Assembly: GCA_036674765.1 (NCBI GenBank)
Contig: JARVKI010000008.1
Coordinates: 186,001-250,000 of the forward strand
DNA from: Seiridium cupressi
Taxonomy: Eukaryota; Ascomycota; Sordariomycetes; Amphisphaeriales; Sporocadaceae
Reading direction: 5' to 3'
DNA length: 64,000 nt
Part shown: positions 10,013 through 21,367 of the stretch, one piece after another
Position numbering within the stretch: the stretch's first letter is position 1
Layout of the letters: every line of letters starts with the position of its first letter
The notes under the pieces: model-generated
What the model saw: the letters and a program-made list of their open reading frames with translations, nothing else
What the model was told of the DNA's origin: nothing
Database searches by the model: none
Position numbers and translations under genes: made by a program

Positions 10013-11986
10013 CTAAAGCAAGAACCTGAAGCCCCTCTGCACAGCTACACCTGGTAATCCATGCTCTTCTCTATTGTCAACAGCTTGTGGGGAGTAGCCA
10101 ACATCAGCAACCTCCTCGCCGCGGTCGAGCTTCCTGTTGAGGCTTCGGAGATGGAAACGAAGAACTATGGCAAACACGATAGTCATGGCCGACATGGCAC
10201 AGTTGACGATGAAGGCGACAGTGTATCCAGGTGCCGCGGATGCTAGAATCCTAGGTCAGTTCTCGCTCAAGCGGACATGCTAGATAGTAGAAAGACTTAC
10301 ATGGGTATAGGTAAGGAGAGTAGACCTGGCACACGTTGCTCAACGCGTTGATCAGCGCCAAAGCTGCCGCGCGCTTGGCGACAGGACGAGGCAGGACTAA
10401 TGAGCTTGATTAGTATCTGGCTCAATCCTTGCAACATCTCACAGAAGGCTTACTGTTGGAAATATAACCAAGGGCCACGACATATCCCGAGTAAGTTCCA
10501 GCAACCATTATGCACATGGCACTATCGGAGATGGTCAGTTTGAGCCATCACATAAGCGGCATGATTTACTTACAAATATCTGGGTGCGAAACTGGTAGTG
10601 GCTGCTGCAATGATATACCCAACCAATGCAATGCATGGTGGAACAGCAATGTGGAGGAAGCGCTCTCCGGTTTTGTCGGCATGCCATGCATTGGTGAGAC
10701 ATGCAATGACAGCAATGAGATATGGCGGCGTGGTCAGGAACAGGGTAGTGACGTTATCCTTTCCAAGACCTTTCATGACGCTGTTGTAGGAAGGTCAGCA
10801 AGCAACATATGAGCATGTGTTAGACACTTTCACGTACGTGGGGAACAGGGTTGTCATAGAGCCACTGGCGGTGCTGCCATAGATTACGCCCAGGATAAGC
10901 CAGGATTTGATGTCCCTACAGGAAATTAGTCTCGAGCACGCTGATATTTTGAGGCAAAGCAACGCTTACTTGAGTGCCAACTTGAAACCATGGAGAGCGG
11001 ACTGGTGCTTGCTGTCAACCCAGTCGTCTTCGCCGATATCTGATTCCAATCGCCAAGCTGCCAACTCTCTCTCTTGCTCGGTGAGCCATCTGGTAGTTCT
11101 TGGCAAATCTGGCAGGCAGAAAAGGGCTACGAAGGCCACCAAGATCTATTAGTCACGGTTAGTCCCAGGCCATGAAACTTTCAATGGATATTGCATCACT
11201 TACTGTGAGTACAGACTCGATGATGAAAAGCCATTTCCAAGCATGGAGTCCGGCAACCCCATCCATGTTCTTCAGAATACCAGCAGCGATGAGCCCACCG
11301 AATGCACCCGACAGGAGAGAACCACTGTACAGGACGCCGGTCCTCAAAGCCAGCTCCTCTCTAGTATACCAGCATGATAGATAGTAAAGGCAGCCGGGGA
11401 AATAAGCCGCCTCCACGAATCCGAGTAAGAATCTGGCAGTGAGAAGACCGCCGAATGATGACGACGCAGCAGTGGCACCGGAGATGGTGCCCCAGACGAT
11501 CATGCAGGCGGGCAGGTAAATCGAAGGTCTGCCGATCTTGTTCAGGAGCATGTTTGAGGGCACTGTCGGAGCATGTGTCAACCGATTGAAGAACTCCTCC
11601 GTATTCGACCTCAAACATACCTTGCATAAGCAGATAACCCACGAACAATATACTGACACAGGTCTGGAACTGGTTTCCTTCTAATGGTATGTCCACCTCG
11701 AGTCCGGAGAGGCCAGCCGCGGCGATATTGTTGCGATCCAAATAGTTGAGAATGTACATGATAACGATCAAAGGGAGTCTGGTTGAATGGGAATGTTAGA
11801 GTACTTGGTCCATTGGCCGCAGAGGTTCATTGATGCTCACAGTCTAACGTCGACCTTGTTCCTCACTTTCCTCGTCCTCTCCTTGAGATCCTCGGGGCTG
11901 AGATCTTGGATCCATTGCGGTGCGTTTCTGCGAACCGTGTCGAGGCTCTCGACGGCTTCGACACTGCCCTTTCCGTCGTTGGCCAT
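10013..11986 (-). CDS. MFS transporter, anion:cation symporter (allantoate permease/Dal5-like) family
   Basis: Nine exons by my model (11986-11841, 11778-11621, 11562-11204, 11145-10970, 10915-10838, 10780-10574, 10521-10454, 10396-10301, 10242-10013), about 505 residues. Family marks: first membrane segment with YILNYLDRNNIAAA, then VPSNMLLNKIGRPS (the loop 2-3 motif), RFLLGFVEAAYFPG, the central charged loop, and RYFAMCIMVAGTYSGYVVAL, typical of fungal Dal5/Tna1 carboxylate permeases. Bacterial D-galactonate transporters (DgoT) belong to the same broad ACS family, so a sugar-acid substrate would fit the neighbouring dehydratase and aldolase; the substrate is not proven. The last exon uses the second of two close AG acceptors, because the first would create an immediate stop. 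One CGGAAAAG box lies about 230 nt upstream. Confidence 0.9.
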
Positions 11987-12783
11987 AATAAGTATGATGT
12001 TTTTTTTTTTATTTGTCGACAACTATAAAGTCTTCCCGCGTGCTCTCGTATACACTGGTAATCGACTTATTTCACTTTACGAAGACGGAACACAGAGTTG
12101 GGATAGAGATTCGTGTGAGATGAGCCCAGTCTTATCGGTCTCCTCATGCCAATAGTGTCGTGTTGTGAGTGGGACCGGCATCACATCAGACAGCCCCCGT
12201 AATAGGCCTTGTCCCTTTTCCGAACCACAATCTAATGACAGCCGCGCTATGCCCCAGATTCGTCTGGGGGATGCGGGGTCCCGCGAGCACTAGCAGGGAG
12301 AAACCTGGGGCACTGACTTATCCGAGATGACTTCTCCACATCTAAACCCTCGGAAGTGGGTATGAAGGAATAGTCAAAGTTGTTCTCATATTGGGGTAGT
12401 GCTTGGGGATGTCGGGCAGGAACTAGAGCTCCTGGTGTCAGTGCGGGTTAGTCATTGACTATCAAGCACCATGACCCAAGATCATGATGTGACAAGTGGA
12501 CGGAATTGGCGCATTGAGCCGAAGTCTTGTCTTGCTTAAGCTTTACTTGGCGAAGCTTGAGCTGGCGCATTTCCGTTATTGGCCAATTCTATTGTGCAAC
12601 ACGCAAATGAAGAAATTATAGGTTGATATAGGCATACGGCAATTGGCCAAGAATGTCTTATCCGTATAGCTCAAGAATATTGCATCGTTTTCTTATAATG
12701 TAAACACAGGAGATCTTGCCCCAGAAACTCCGCAGTGCATGACAAAGAAAATACATATTTCTTTCTGAAATCCAAAGATTCTT
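11987..12783. other. MFS promoter region and 3' flank of the reductase gene
   Basis: About 800 nt without a gene. A run of T bases at about 12000-12011 sits just upstream of the MFS start. One CGGAAAAG box (reverse orientation) is at 12215-12222. Otherwise unremarkable. Confidence 0.6.
12215..12222 (-). promoter_or_regulatory. CGGAAAAG box upstream of the MFS transporter
   Basis: Exact copy on the minus strand, the coding strand of the transporter, about 230 nt upstream of its ATG, in the context TTCGGAAAAGG. Part of the motif set shared by the cluster promoters. Confidence 0.5.
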
Positions 12784-15700
12784 CTACCATTGACTCTGCC
12801 ACCATGACACCATCTTCTTAATAAGCCCGCTTCCAATGACATCAAATCCAGACTTTACCGACTCACTCGCCTGTTCCGTGATCTGGGTTTCAAAAACAAG
12901 CCCCTCGCGTCCTGGCTTGTCGTTGTCGTATTTGCTTGCAAAGAAGTCGATCAACTTGATTGTTGGGTTCTTTGCAGGATCAGGCTCGGAGTCGCGGAGT
13001 AGCGCGACCCATTCGCGCTGTGATACGATTTTAAAGTCAAGTCCCGCAGACTTCAGAGCCGGCAGAAGGTCCCTCGTCCAGTGGAAAAGCTTGTTGTTCT
13101 GAACCTGGAAGACAACAGATGGATCGTGCGCCTGAGAAGAGCTGGTGTTTTCCGCAAGACCGGCTAGTTCAAGGCAGCCTTTAGCCATCCTGTCAACGGG
13201 CATCCATGAAGGTGTCTGTTTTAGAGTCAGCATGATCCAGTTTCGTAGGTCGTGCCAAATTGAGACCTACCTCGTCAAGTGCTGGTAGAGCGCCGAAGAC
13301 TTGCGCGCTCCGGATCATCAATGGAATTGCTTCCGTCAGATTCCATACTCCATTCTCTGTGTCACCAATGATTTGCCCTAAACGTAGAACTTCTGCAGTC
13401 ATTCCTGTCTTCTCACCCGCTACTCTAATGATGTGCTCAGTGACGAACTTGGAACGTGCATAGCCCATCGGTTGTGCGTGGGCTGGGCTCTTGACGTGTG
13501 TCTCGGTGATCCGCGCAGGCAATGGCGTACCGGCTGCGGCTGATATGGATGAACAGAAGAAGAATCTCGCGGGCTTGGCAGTCTTCGTGCCGAGGCATGT
13601 ATTGATAAGGTTGTAAGCCCCCTTTATATGGTGCGATTCGAAACTCCGAACACCCAAGTTGAAGTTCACTGCCCAGGCAGAGTGAATGACGGTAGTTAAG
13701 CTGGTGCGGAGCTCTTCCAAAATTTCTTCGCCAAGACCAAGGGTGGCTTGACTGAGGTCTGAGGGCAGGAACGTGACTTTAGCGTGTTCTGTGGCCGAGA
13801 AATGCGGCAGGCCTTTGGATTGCAGCGTTGAGAGCACACGCTCCTCGGCCTTCTCTGGAGACGACGCCCTTACAAGGCAATAGACCTTTCTCACATGGGG
13901 AATTTGGACGACTTGACTCAACATATGTACTCCTAACGAGCCAGTTGTACCCGTCAATAACTAATCCGTGGTTAATCACTCTATTTTGGTTGGGGGGCCA
14001 ATTCTGTGTAAGCTTACCAAAGTTTCGCCATCTGGCTCGATGCTACTTGGCACCCGCGATGGAAAATCGGAATACTTTTCGATGAGCTTCATCATAACTT
14101 CCTCCTCACTGACTTGCTCACTAAGAGTATTAGTCCGGAGCGCGAGGAGGTGGTCCGCAAGGGCATCAACAGAGGGATGTTCGAAGACAACGTTCTGGCC
14201 TGCAGAGTTCCCTCCCAGATCAAGCTGTCTCGTGATCTGAGCGCGTGCTGATGTCGCTTGTAGACTGTCAACACCAGCCTCGAAGAAGTCTGTCGCCGGG
14301 CTGAGATCGGAGAATCCAAGCTTATTCTTGAAAAGCTCTAGAAGATACTCAACGAGCTCTGGTCGCTCTAGGGTTAAGAGCTCTGCATTGCCATCCTGAG
14401 CTATAGGCGCCTCAAACTTTGCATATATCTCATCGATCAAAGAAGAGAATTCGCGGTAGAACCTTGCACGGATCACAGTGCCTTTGTCCGTTTTGGGGTA
14501 AGATGTTCCAATGTCCAGTATGCGTACCATTTCTGGCACAATTCGACCGAAAGCCTCTGCTTTGGCATTAGCAGCCTTGATATCGGGAAGCAATCTCTGC
14601 AATAAATCGTCCTTCTCTATGCCAGCTGCACGCTGACTTGGAATAATGATAAGACCCGGGATTGCCTTCCCGACCCCGAAGACTACGACCTCCTCTACCA
14701 GTTCATTATGGCGTATATGGTGCTCGTATGGAATCGGGAGTACCTTTTCGCCATTCACCAGAGTAACACGGTCATCGAGACGACCAAGGTACTTCCAGGC
14801 ATCCGGTATCGTAGGGTGGGGAAGGAACGTGTCTTTAGTATGATAGGAGTTGGGTGGATCATTTGAGTTGGAGAGCACCTTGGATGGGAGGCCATCTAGA
14901 ACAACGCATTCGTAAGATCCGTTGCCACTAGGTTCCATCTTCAGGTACTCCTTCGTGGTAGCAAGTGGTCGCATGTAGTTCCATGCCTTGTCGGCGGGGT
15001 CCCGGAAAGACGTCATCAATTGACCCATTTCCGTTCTGACACAGGATATCAGCTACATATTGTTTGGATGAAGCTTAGAAAGAAACACTCACGCTCCGTA
15101 GTGGCCAACCAGATATATTCCATTATTGACAAGTAAATCGCCCAAGTCATCTGGGCAGCTGCTGCCACCGTATAGAACAAGCTTACACTTCTGAAGTGCG
15201 GCAATGCCTTCCGAGCTCTCAGCCAAAAGCTTCAGAGCGTATGGGACGCAATTAAGGCTTTCGGGTTGAGTCGCTTCCATCGCTTCGATGAGAGTAGATC
15301 CGGAGAGCGGAAGATTCGAGTTATACATGGCCATCTGCTTACCAGAGCACAGGGCCCGCATGAGCGTCGAGATGCCATGGTTATGGAACAGAGGCAGCGT
15401 CAGGAACGCCCTATATGGTATACCTCCGGAGTAGTTAGAAACACAGGCTCTGTGAGTTTGAAAGATGGGCTTTGGCAAGCCGGTCGATCCAGACGAGTGC
15501 ACAATGAATGCAATGCGCCGGGATGCGTTCGGAAACGACTGTACCGGAAATGGTGCTACTTGCTTCTGCGTGAAGTGGGCTTGCTCCTGGATGCTAAAGG
15601 CAGATATGTTGTAGACGCTCTGAATATTCTGTACGATTGACGTGTAAACAGGACTGGCCACGATCTTGGTGCATTTCGTTTCTTGCAGCAAGTTGACGTA

Positions 15701-16232
15701 TGCCTCCTGTGTCAGCCGGTTGGAGAGGAAAAGCACGGCAAAGCCCATCCTCGAGAGGGCAAACATCGAGACCACATATTCCAAGTTGGACGGGGCCAAG
15801 ATAGCAACAACCTCGGCTTGCGATGGCGAAGGATGCTAGTGTGCTGTTAGCCATTGGTGTCTTCAGTCGGGATTCTGACCTCACCTCTGCCACAAGTCCA
15901 GCTTCAGCATAGCTCCAGGCGGCTGCATTGACGTAGTCGTTTATCTGTTGGAAAGTATGGAACACATAGTCTCCTTTGCCTCGAGGCGTCTGCGGATAGC
16001 CCAGATATAGAGACTGTGAATAGCTAGCCACATTCTTCTCGATCAAATCATTGACTGTTTCGATTGAATGGGCCTTGAAGCTAGGGACTTCAGCAGTCTC
16101 AACCCGTGATCCATCAGAAAGTGGCACTTGGACGACTGCGTGTGTTGCTACAGCCATGGCTAACTCTTCCTTTGAGCTTTGGTTGGAGTTTAGTTCACGG
16201 TCTCCGTGAAAGGTGGCTTGTTCGGTGCTCAT
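12784..16232 (-). CDS. NRPS-like carboxylic acid reductase (adenylation-thiolation-reductase)
   Basis: Five exons (16232-15885, 15835-15093, 15035-14018, 13960-13271, 13215-12784), about 1076 residues. The order is A-T-R: an adenylation domain with the AMP-binding loop SSGSTGLPKP, GATEMG, GRLDDRV and a C-terminal PKTDKGTV segment carrying the catalytic Lys; a thiolation domain with phosphopantetheine Ser621 in GVDSL; and a short-chain-dehydrogenase-type reductase starting at residue 704 with LLTGTTGSLG and the YARSK catalytic motif. No condensation or thioesterase domain is present. Family knowledge: such enzymes activate an acid with ATP, load it as a thioester and release it as an aldehyde using NADPH. 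It is divergently transcribed from the aldo-keto reductase over 457 nt holding four CGGAAAAG boxes. The acid substrate is unknown. Confidence 0.92.
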
Positions 16233-16689
16233 ATGTCAGAACCAATTGTAACGAACATTGATCATCGTCAATGTTACCGCCCAAGGCCGCCCTTGGCACG
16301 GCGAACTTCCTGACCCATATCCGTTCCTGTGACCCTTGCAACCTACTACGCCGCCCACTACCCGGGCCGGCCTTACCATCTCCATGTCTATCTGTTGAAG
16401 ATGTCGCTCGCAGTAGGCTTTTCCGCCGAACTACCCCACAAAACTGGTTCCTCTTCACCTATTCGGAAAAGCTTGCGGGGAAGCGTGGCTAATACCGGAA
16501 AAGGACCATCGTGTCGGAAAAGCATGGTTCTGCAATGATTCTACTGAGCACGCAATACACTCAATGCTTTTCAATGTATACTAACGCCTCTGAGATCCTC
16601 TCATAACGAGCCTCAGCCGAAGGAAGAGATCGGTATCAGAGCGCCCTGAGAAAACGGTCTCAACTACCAATTGACCGCAGTGAAACAAG
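16233..16689. promoter_or_regulatory. Bidirectional promoter between the carboxylic acid reductase and the aldo-keto reductase
   Basis: 457 nt separate two divergent start codons. Four CGGAAAAG boxes cluster in its centre: 16418-16425 (minus orientation), 16464-16471, 16496-16503 and 16515-16522 (plus). This is the densest group of the motif in the window and should drive both genes (inference from position and repetition). Confidence 0.65.
16418..16522. promoter_or_regulatory. Cluster of four CGGAAAAG boxes
   Basis: Four exact 8-mer copies within 105 nt, the first inverted relative to the other three. Start-to-start spacing is 46, 32 and 19 nt. The flanking bases differ between copies, so this is not a simple tandem repeat; the core alone is conserved, as expected for a protein-binding site. 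Confidence 0.6.
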
Positions 16690-18011
16690 ATGCCTCTCCA
16701 AAGCTCAATCAAGTTAAATAGTGGTTACTCAATACCGACTGTTGGTCTTGGTACTTGGGTACGTTCTTGGATGGAGTCATGGGCTAAGAATTAAAGGAGC
16801 TAAAACTGTATATCTAGCAATCGAAGCCGAATGAGGTGAAGAACGCTGTACAGACAGCTCTTTCAGTCGGCTATCGACACATTGATGCGGCTGCCGTGTA
16901 TGATAACGAGGATGAAGTCGGTGCAGGCATTAAAGAGTCCTCTGTTGACCGCAAGGATATCTTCGTAAGTCAACGCTTGTGAGTTCTCTACGAAACACGG
17001 CTAAACATTGTAGATCACCGGAAAACTCTGGAATACGCATCATAAACCAGAGGACGTAGAGAGAGCGGTGGATATCTCGCTCAAAGACCTGCAGACTGAT
17101 TACCTTGACCTATACTTGGTAATTACCATAGTTCTGCATGAGCTCGTATCAGCGCTAACGCATAAGATAAAAGATTCATTGGCCAGTATCATTCAATCGG
17201 ACTAGCGACGGTGAACGGTTCCCCATAAACCCAAGCACTGAAGCAGTCGATGTCATTGACGTGCCCATCATCGATACTTGGAGAGCCCTGGAAGCGGTAG
17301 TGAAGAAGGGGAAAGTCCGATCTATTGGAGTGTCAAACTTTACAAAAGAGAAGATTGAGGCTCTGTGGGAACAGGCTGAGATCAAGCCGGCCGTCAATCA
17401 AATCGAAGCACACCCCTATCTACAGCAGCCTGAGTTACTAGGATGGAGCAAGAAGAAGGTCAGAAATACTTGCCACAGATTATGTTGAACCATGCAAATG
17501 ACAGGGGCCAAGCTGACCAATTACAGGGTATTGTGACGGCTGCGTACAGCCCATTGGCAAATAACATCTACAGTTTACCTCGGTATGTTTACTTACATGT
17601 ATGTATTAGTGTGGTAAGATTGACTAACAATATTCTAGTGCCGATGACGATAGCACCATCAAGGAAATTGCCGAGAAACTTGGAAAGCCAGTGGTTTCTG
17701 TGATACTCAGCTGGGCTGTCCAGCGGGGCACCGTTGTCCTCACAAAATCAGTCACGCCGTCAAGGATCAAGGCCAATTTGGAAGGTGAGTCTACAGGCCA
17801 AGATACTATGCGTCAAATCTTAACCCCACGACTAGTCTTTGAGCTTCCGCAGGATGTGTTTGAGAAAATCAATGCTCTTGACCGCGCGCATCGATACAAC
17901 TTCCCAGCAAGATTGGGTGTCGACATCTTTGGAGAATCCAACCCGGAAGCTTTGAAGAAAGCGGTCGCCGAGTGGGTAGAAAAGCAGCGTCAGTTGAAGG
18001 CTCAAAAGTAA
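16690..18011 (+). CDS. Aldo-keto reductase (AKR superfamily)
   Basis: Seven exons (16690-16758, 16818-16964, 17014-17118, 17174-17458, 17527-17582, 17639-17784, 17836-18011), about 327 residues, the normal AKR length. The catalytic tetrad is intact: Asp46 and Tyr51 ([10 protein letters not shown]), Lys76 (ITGKLW) and His109 (IHWP). GVSNF and the AAYSPLAN segment follow. The last intron is 51 nt, a multiple of three with no stop, so its retention would leave the frame open; removing it gives the conserved join NLEVFELP. AKRs reduce aldehydes or ketones with NADPH. Here it could act on the aldehyde released by the divergent carboxylic acid reductase or on glyceraldehyde from the aldolase step (as Gaa/LarA-type reductases do in galacturonate catabolism); both are inference. 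Confidence 0.92.
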
Positions 18012-18224
18012 AGGATAGATATAGATTTAAAACATTTCACCTGCTGTAAATGATGAGCAGATGTCTTGCGGTCATGAGTATCTTTGACGAAGACACGAAT
18101 ATCGCAGTCTTGATATCAGAATCGATTGATTTGCATGTGTTCTATTTGAAGCCTAAGATAATCAGTAGTACGCTATCCTCGACGCGGTACCGGCGTAGAA
18201 TGTGATTGAAACATATGGTTAAAT

Positions 18225-19312
18225 CTATAGCGTTGCTTCTATCTTCTCAACCCCTGCCAACAAAATTGAGTGCCACTTCTCCCATTCGCTGTCCGGAAGC
18301 CTGCCCTTCAACGGCAGCCTTGCCGCATCGGGATTGCCGAATCCAGCCACACGATAGGTCGCTTCTTTGATGCCAAGGATACCGAACTTTCCGATAAACT
18401 CCTGCGCCCTACTCACGGCGAACTGCAGGTTCTGGGCCTCGTCGAGCGCAGCTTGGTCCACCGGCCGCTTCTCCGCGAGGTCCATGAGCTTCACCACGAC
18501 CTTGGGATACCAGGCGGCCATTCCGTCAATGACGCCGGCTGCGCCGAAATGCACGATCGGTCCGAGTTGCTGACCGAAACCGCTGTAGACCCTGAATTTG
18601 GCATGGTCGATCTCTGGATCCAGGGCGACTTGCACGTGATGCGAAACGTTGCCATGCGACCTTGAGGTAGATTTAGTCAAACAATGATCTTTGCACGGGT
18701 CTAACAAAGGCTTACATCTTGCATCCAACAATGTTGGGATGCTGCGCTAGCGCCGTATAAGTCTCGGGTGTAACCACCACCTGGTTGGTGACACCGGGGT
18801 AGTTGTATCTACCTTGCACTTAGCATTGATCTAATATTTTCCACACATAAAAGACCGTTGATTTACATCAAGATTGGTATCGGGCTGTTGTCAGCAATGA
18901 CAGTATACCACTCCTTAATGTTCTGCTGGTTCGCAGCCGTGCCGAAATAGCCCGGGACAAGCACCAAGCCCCACTGCGCCCCAGCGGCCTTGTAATCGTA
19001 GAGCCACTCCAGAGTCTCGTCGATGCCGTTCGTCAGAACTCCAGCCATGATAGGATAGTCCTTGTATCCAGCATCTTCCAAGCCCTTCTTCACACCAGAG
19101 ACCAGGTCTTTCCTCTCATTTCGCGATAGGTGAATGGCCTCGCCTGTAGAACCGAGCAGCACCAAGCCTCTAATGCCATTCTTGGCAAGGAATATGCTGT
19201 GCTCTGTCTGCGTCTTGACGTCGACCTTTGCTTGGAGCTCCCTGGGCGCATCCTGGAAGAATGTGGGGACGGGTACATAGACCCCGGTAGGTGGACTTGA
19301 GACAGACACCAT
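18225..19312 (-). CDS. DHDPS/N-acetylneuraminate-lyase family aldolase (probable 2-keto-3-deoxy sugar-acid aldolase)
   Basis: Three exons (19312-18867, 18808-18716, 18660-18225), about 324 residues. Class I aldolase barrel with the substrate carboxylate-binding loop GSTGEA (residues 54-59), the Tyr of YNYPG (Tyr150) and the Schiff-base Lys in IVGCK (Lys179), then YSGFGQQL. In fungi this family includes GaaC, which cleaves 2-keto-3-deoxy-L-galactonate to pyruvate and L-glyceraldehyde; other members make dihydrodipicolinate (not a fungal pathway) or cleave proline/sialic-acid analogues. It is divergently paired with a galactonate-dehydratase-type enzyme whose product would be a 2-keto-3-deoxy-aldonate, the expected aldolase substrate. 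Exact stereochemistry cannot be read from sequence. Confidence 0.88.
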
Positions 19313-19894
19313 TGAGTATACACAAATGACCAGTCTGTGGAGAGAAGGAGATTAGATGGGAATTTCAAAAAGTATAGATACGAAAAATATAACTTCTAAT
19401 TAATTGACAGCTTAATCCGAGAAATCATCTATCGACTATGAGGCTATGGCACTCTCCTTTTGCGCCGTCTGTGAGAGTGTTCGGCCTGCCCTACCCCGAA
19501 CCCCTCAGCTTCGTAGCTCTGCTCCACATCGTGGGGAGGAGCATGTGTTCTTCGGAAAAGTGGCATTTGCTGTGGGCAATGTGCTTATCCGTAGCTCTAC
19601 GGCTAGCCGCCATAATAGAGCTCTAGAGCTCCAATTGGAGAAGTGCTGCATTTGCATTCCGTTAACGGACCACCCGGGGTTTTGGGGTAGAACTGCCATT
19701 GCAGCGAACCTACGGCTATGCATGTTGACAAACAATACCTAGGTCCGAATACATGTCCGAGGCGATTTGCTTGCTTGATATACACAACCCTGTAGTAGTG
19801 ATATTATTTCATCAGCTACATTCAACCCAAGGCGGACAGTTCGCAATTTTATATCGACACAAAAGATCAAACCACGAACAAAACAAACGTCATC
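19313..19894. promoter_or_regulatory. Bidirectional promoter between the aldolase and the dehydratase
   Basis: 582 nt between divergent start codons with a CGGAAAAG box at 19553-19560 (plus orientation), near the centre. A head-to-head aldolase/dehydratase arrangement fits shared control of consecutive pathway steps. Confidence 0.6.
19553..19560 (+). promoter_or_regulatory. CGGAAAAG box in the aldolase/dehydratase promoter
   Basis: Exact copy in the context TTCGGAAAAGT, 241 nt upstream of the aldolase start and 335 nt upstream of the dehydratase start. Confidence 0.5.
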
Positions 19895-21224
19895 ATGGGG
19901 AAAATCGCGGCAATGGAGTACTTCCGCGTCCCACCGCGTTGGCTATTCGTGAAGGTCACGGATGAGGACGGCAATGTTGGTTGGGGCGAGGCGTCGCTCG
20001 AAGGCCACACGCAGGCCGTAGAGGGGTGTCTAGATGCGTGGTTTGAGCGCTACAGTGGATTCGAAGCCGAGTGAGTATGATCACTCAGCTGGTTGGACAC
20101 AGATCCGCAGCCTGGAACTTCAAGGAAATTCTCTAATATCGGATCCCAGTGATATCGAGCATATATGGCAAATGTCATGGCGCACAACTTTCTACAGGGG
20201 CGGTCCAGTGTTCATGAGTGCGCTATCTGGCATAGATATAGCCCTCTGGGACCTCAAAGGTGAGAGTTTTGCAGCATCCACGATGGATCCCCCAAATAAC
20301 AGTATCCAGCCAGAAAACTCGGGGTTCCGATTTATCAACTACTAGGTGGAAAGGTTAGAGACAAGCTCAAGGTCTACGCCTGGATTGGGGGAGACAGACC
20401 AGGTGATGTGGAGATACAAGCGTGAGTTGATTATCGGACTGCGTTATAGAAGCTACATCATGCTAACTGTATGTAGAAAGGCTCGCCGGGAACAAGGGTT
20501 TCTTTCCGTTAAGATGAATGGAACCGAAGATCTGGGCTGGTTGGACTCGCCCTCTGCTCTAGACGAGTGCGTCGAGAGAGTAAAGGCTGTCAAGGCACTA
20601 GGAATGGATGCTGGTGTTGATTTCCACGGCCGAGTACACATGGCCATGGCGAAACAACTGGCCAAGAGGCTCGAGCCGCACTCCCCTATGTTCATCGAGG
20701 AACCGCTGCTCTCAGAACATATCGGAGGCATCGAGACTCTTTCCAAGCTTACAAGCACTCCCATAGCCCTGGGCGAACGCCTCCACAGCCGATGGGACAT
20801 TCGCCCATTCCTGGAAAAGGGCGTCGTAGACATCCTCCAGCCCGACGTCTGCCACGTCGGTGGCATTTCTGAATTGCGGAGAATTGCTGCCATGGCTGAA
20901 GCGTATGATGTCGCTCTAGCTCCGCATTGCCCCTTGGGCCCAATCGCCCTAGCTGCTTGTGTCCAGGTTGATCTCACAACTCCAAACTTCGCCATACAAG
21001 AGATGAGTTTAGGCATACACTATAATAGCACTGGGCAAGACCTGACGAGCTACCACACAAACCCGGAAGTCTGGAAGGTTGATAATGGCTATATTGACAT
21101 CTTGAAGGGGCCAGGGCTTGGCATAGAGATCGATGAGCAAGAGGTTCGCAGGCTCTCCAAGGATGCCAAAGCTTGGGTTAGTCCCGGATTTATTGGACCT
21201 GGTGGTGAAATCAGGGAATGGTAA
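19895..21224 (+). CDS. Enolase-superfamily sugar-acid dehydratase, D-galactonate dehydratase (DgoD/GalD)-like
   Basis: Four exons (19895-20070, 20150-20259, 20310-20421, 20477-21224), 381 residues, against 382 for E. coli DgoD. The mandelate-racemase-like barrel has metal ligands Asp181 (GVDFHG), Glu207 (FIEEP) and Glu233 (LGERL) and acid/base His183 and His283 (APHCPLG). Each is exactly two residues below the published E. coli GalD positions (183, 209, 235, 185, 285), so the active-site geometry is kept. [12 protein letters not shown] is also present. The reaction would be dehydration of an aldonate to a 2-keto-3-deoxy-aldonate. At exon 3 I used the AG at 20309, not the one at 20313, since only this gives the conserved [12 protein letters not shown] in frame. 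It is distinct from the usual fungal GaaB and rhamnonate dehydratases by these features, though the substrate needs testing. Confidence 0.92.
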
Positions 21225-21367
21225 TTATCGAATAGATTGATTCCAGTCATGCAATTTGATGTCTGCTGTTAGAAGAATAGTTTACACAACAAAATAGAAC
21301 CAAGGTTTTTTAGAATATCGCAACCGCATTAGGTGGACTAGCCACACCACCCGGCACCTGTGACTTT

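Noticed and set aside
12784..16232. Core of a classical NRPS secondary-metabolite cluster
   Set aside because: Only A-T-R domains, no condensation domain, and the neighbours are sugar-acid-type enzymes and a permease; a secondary-metabolite role is possible but is not the simplest reading.
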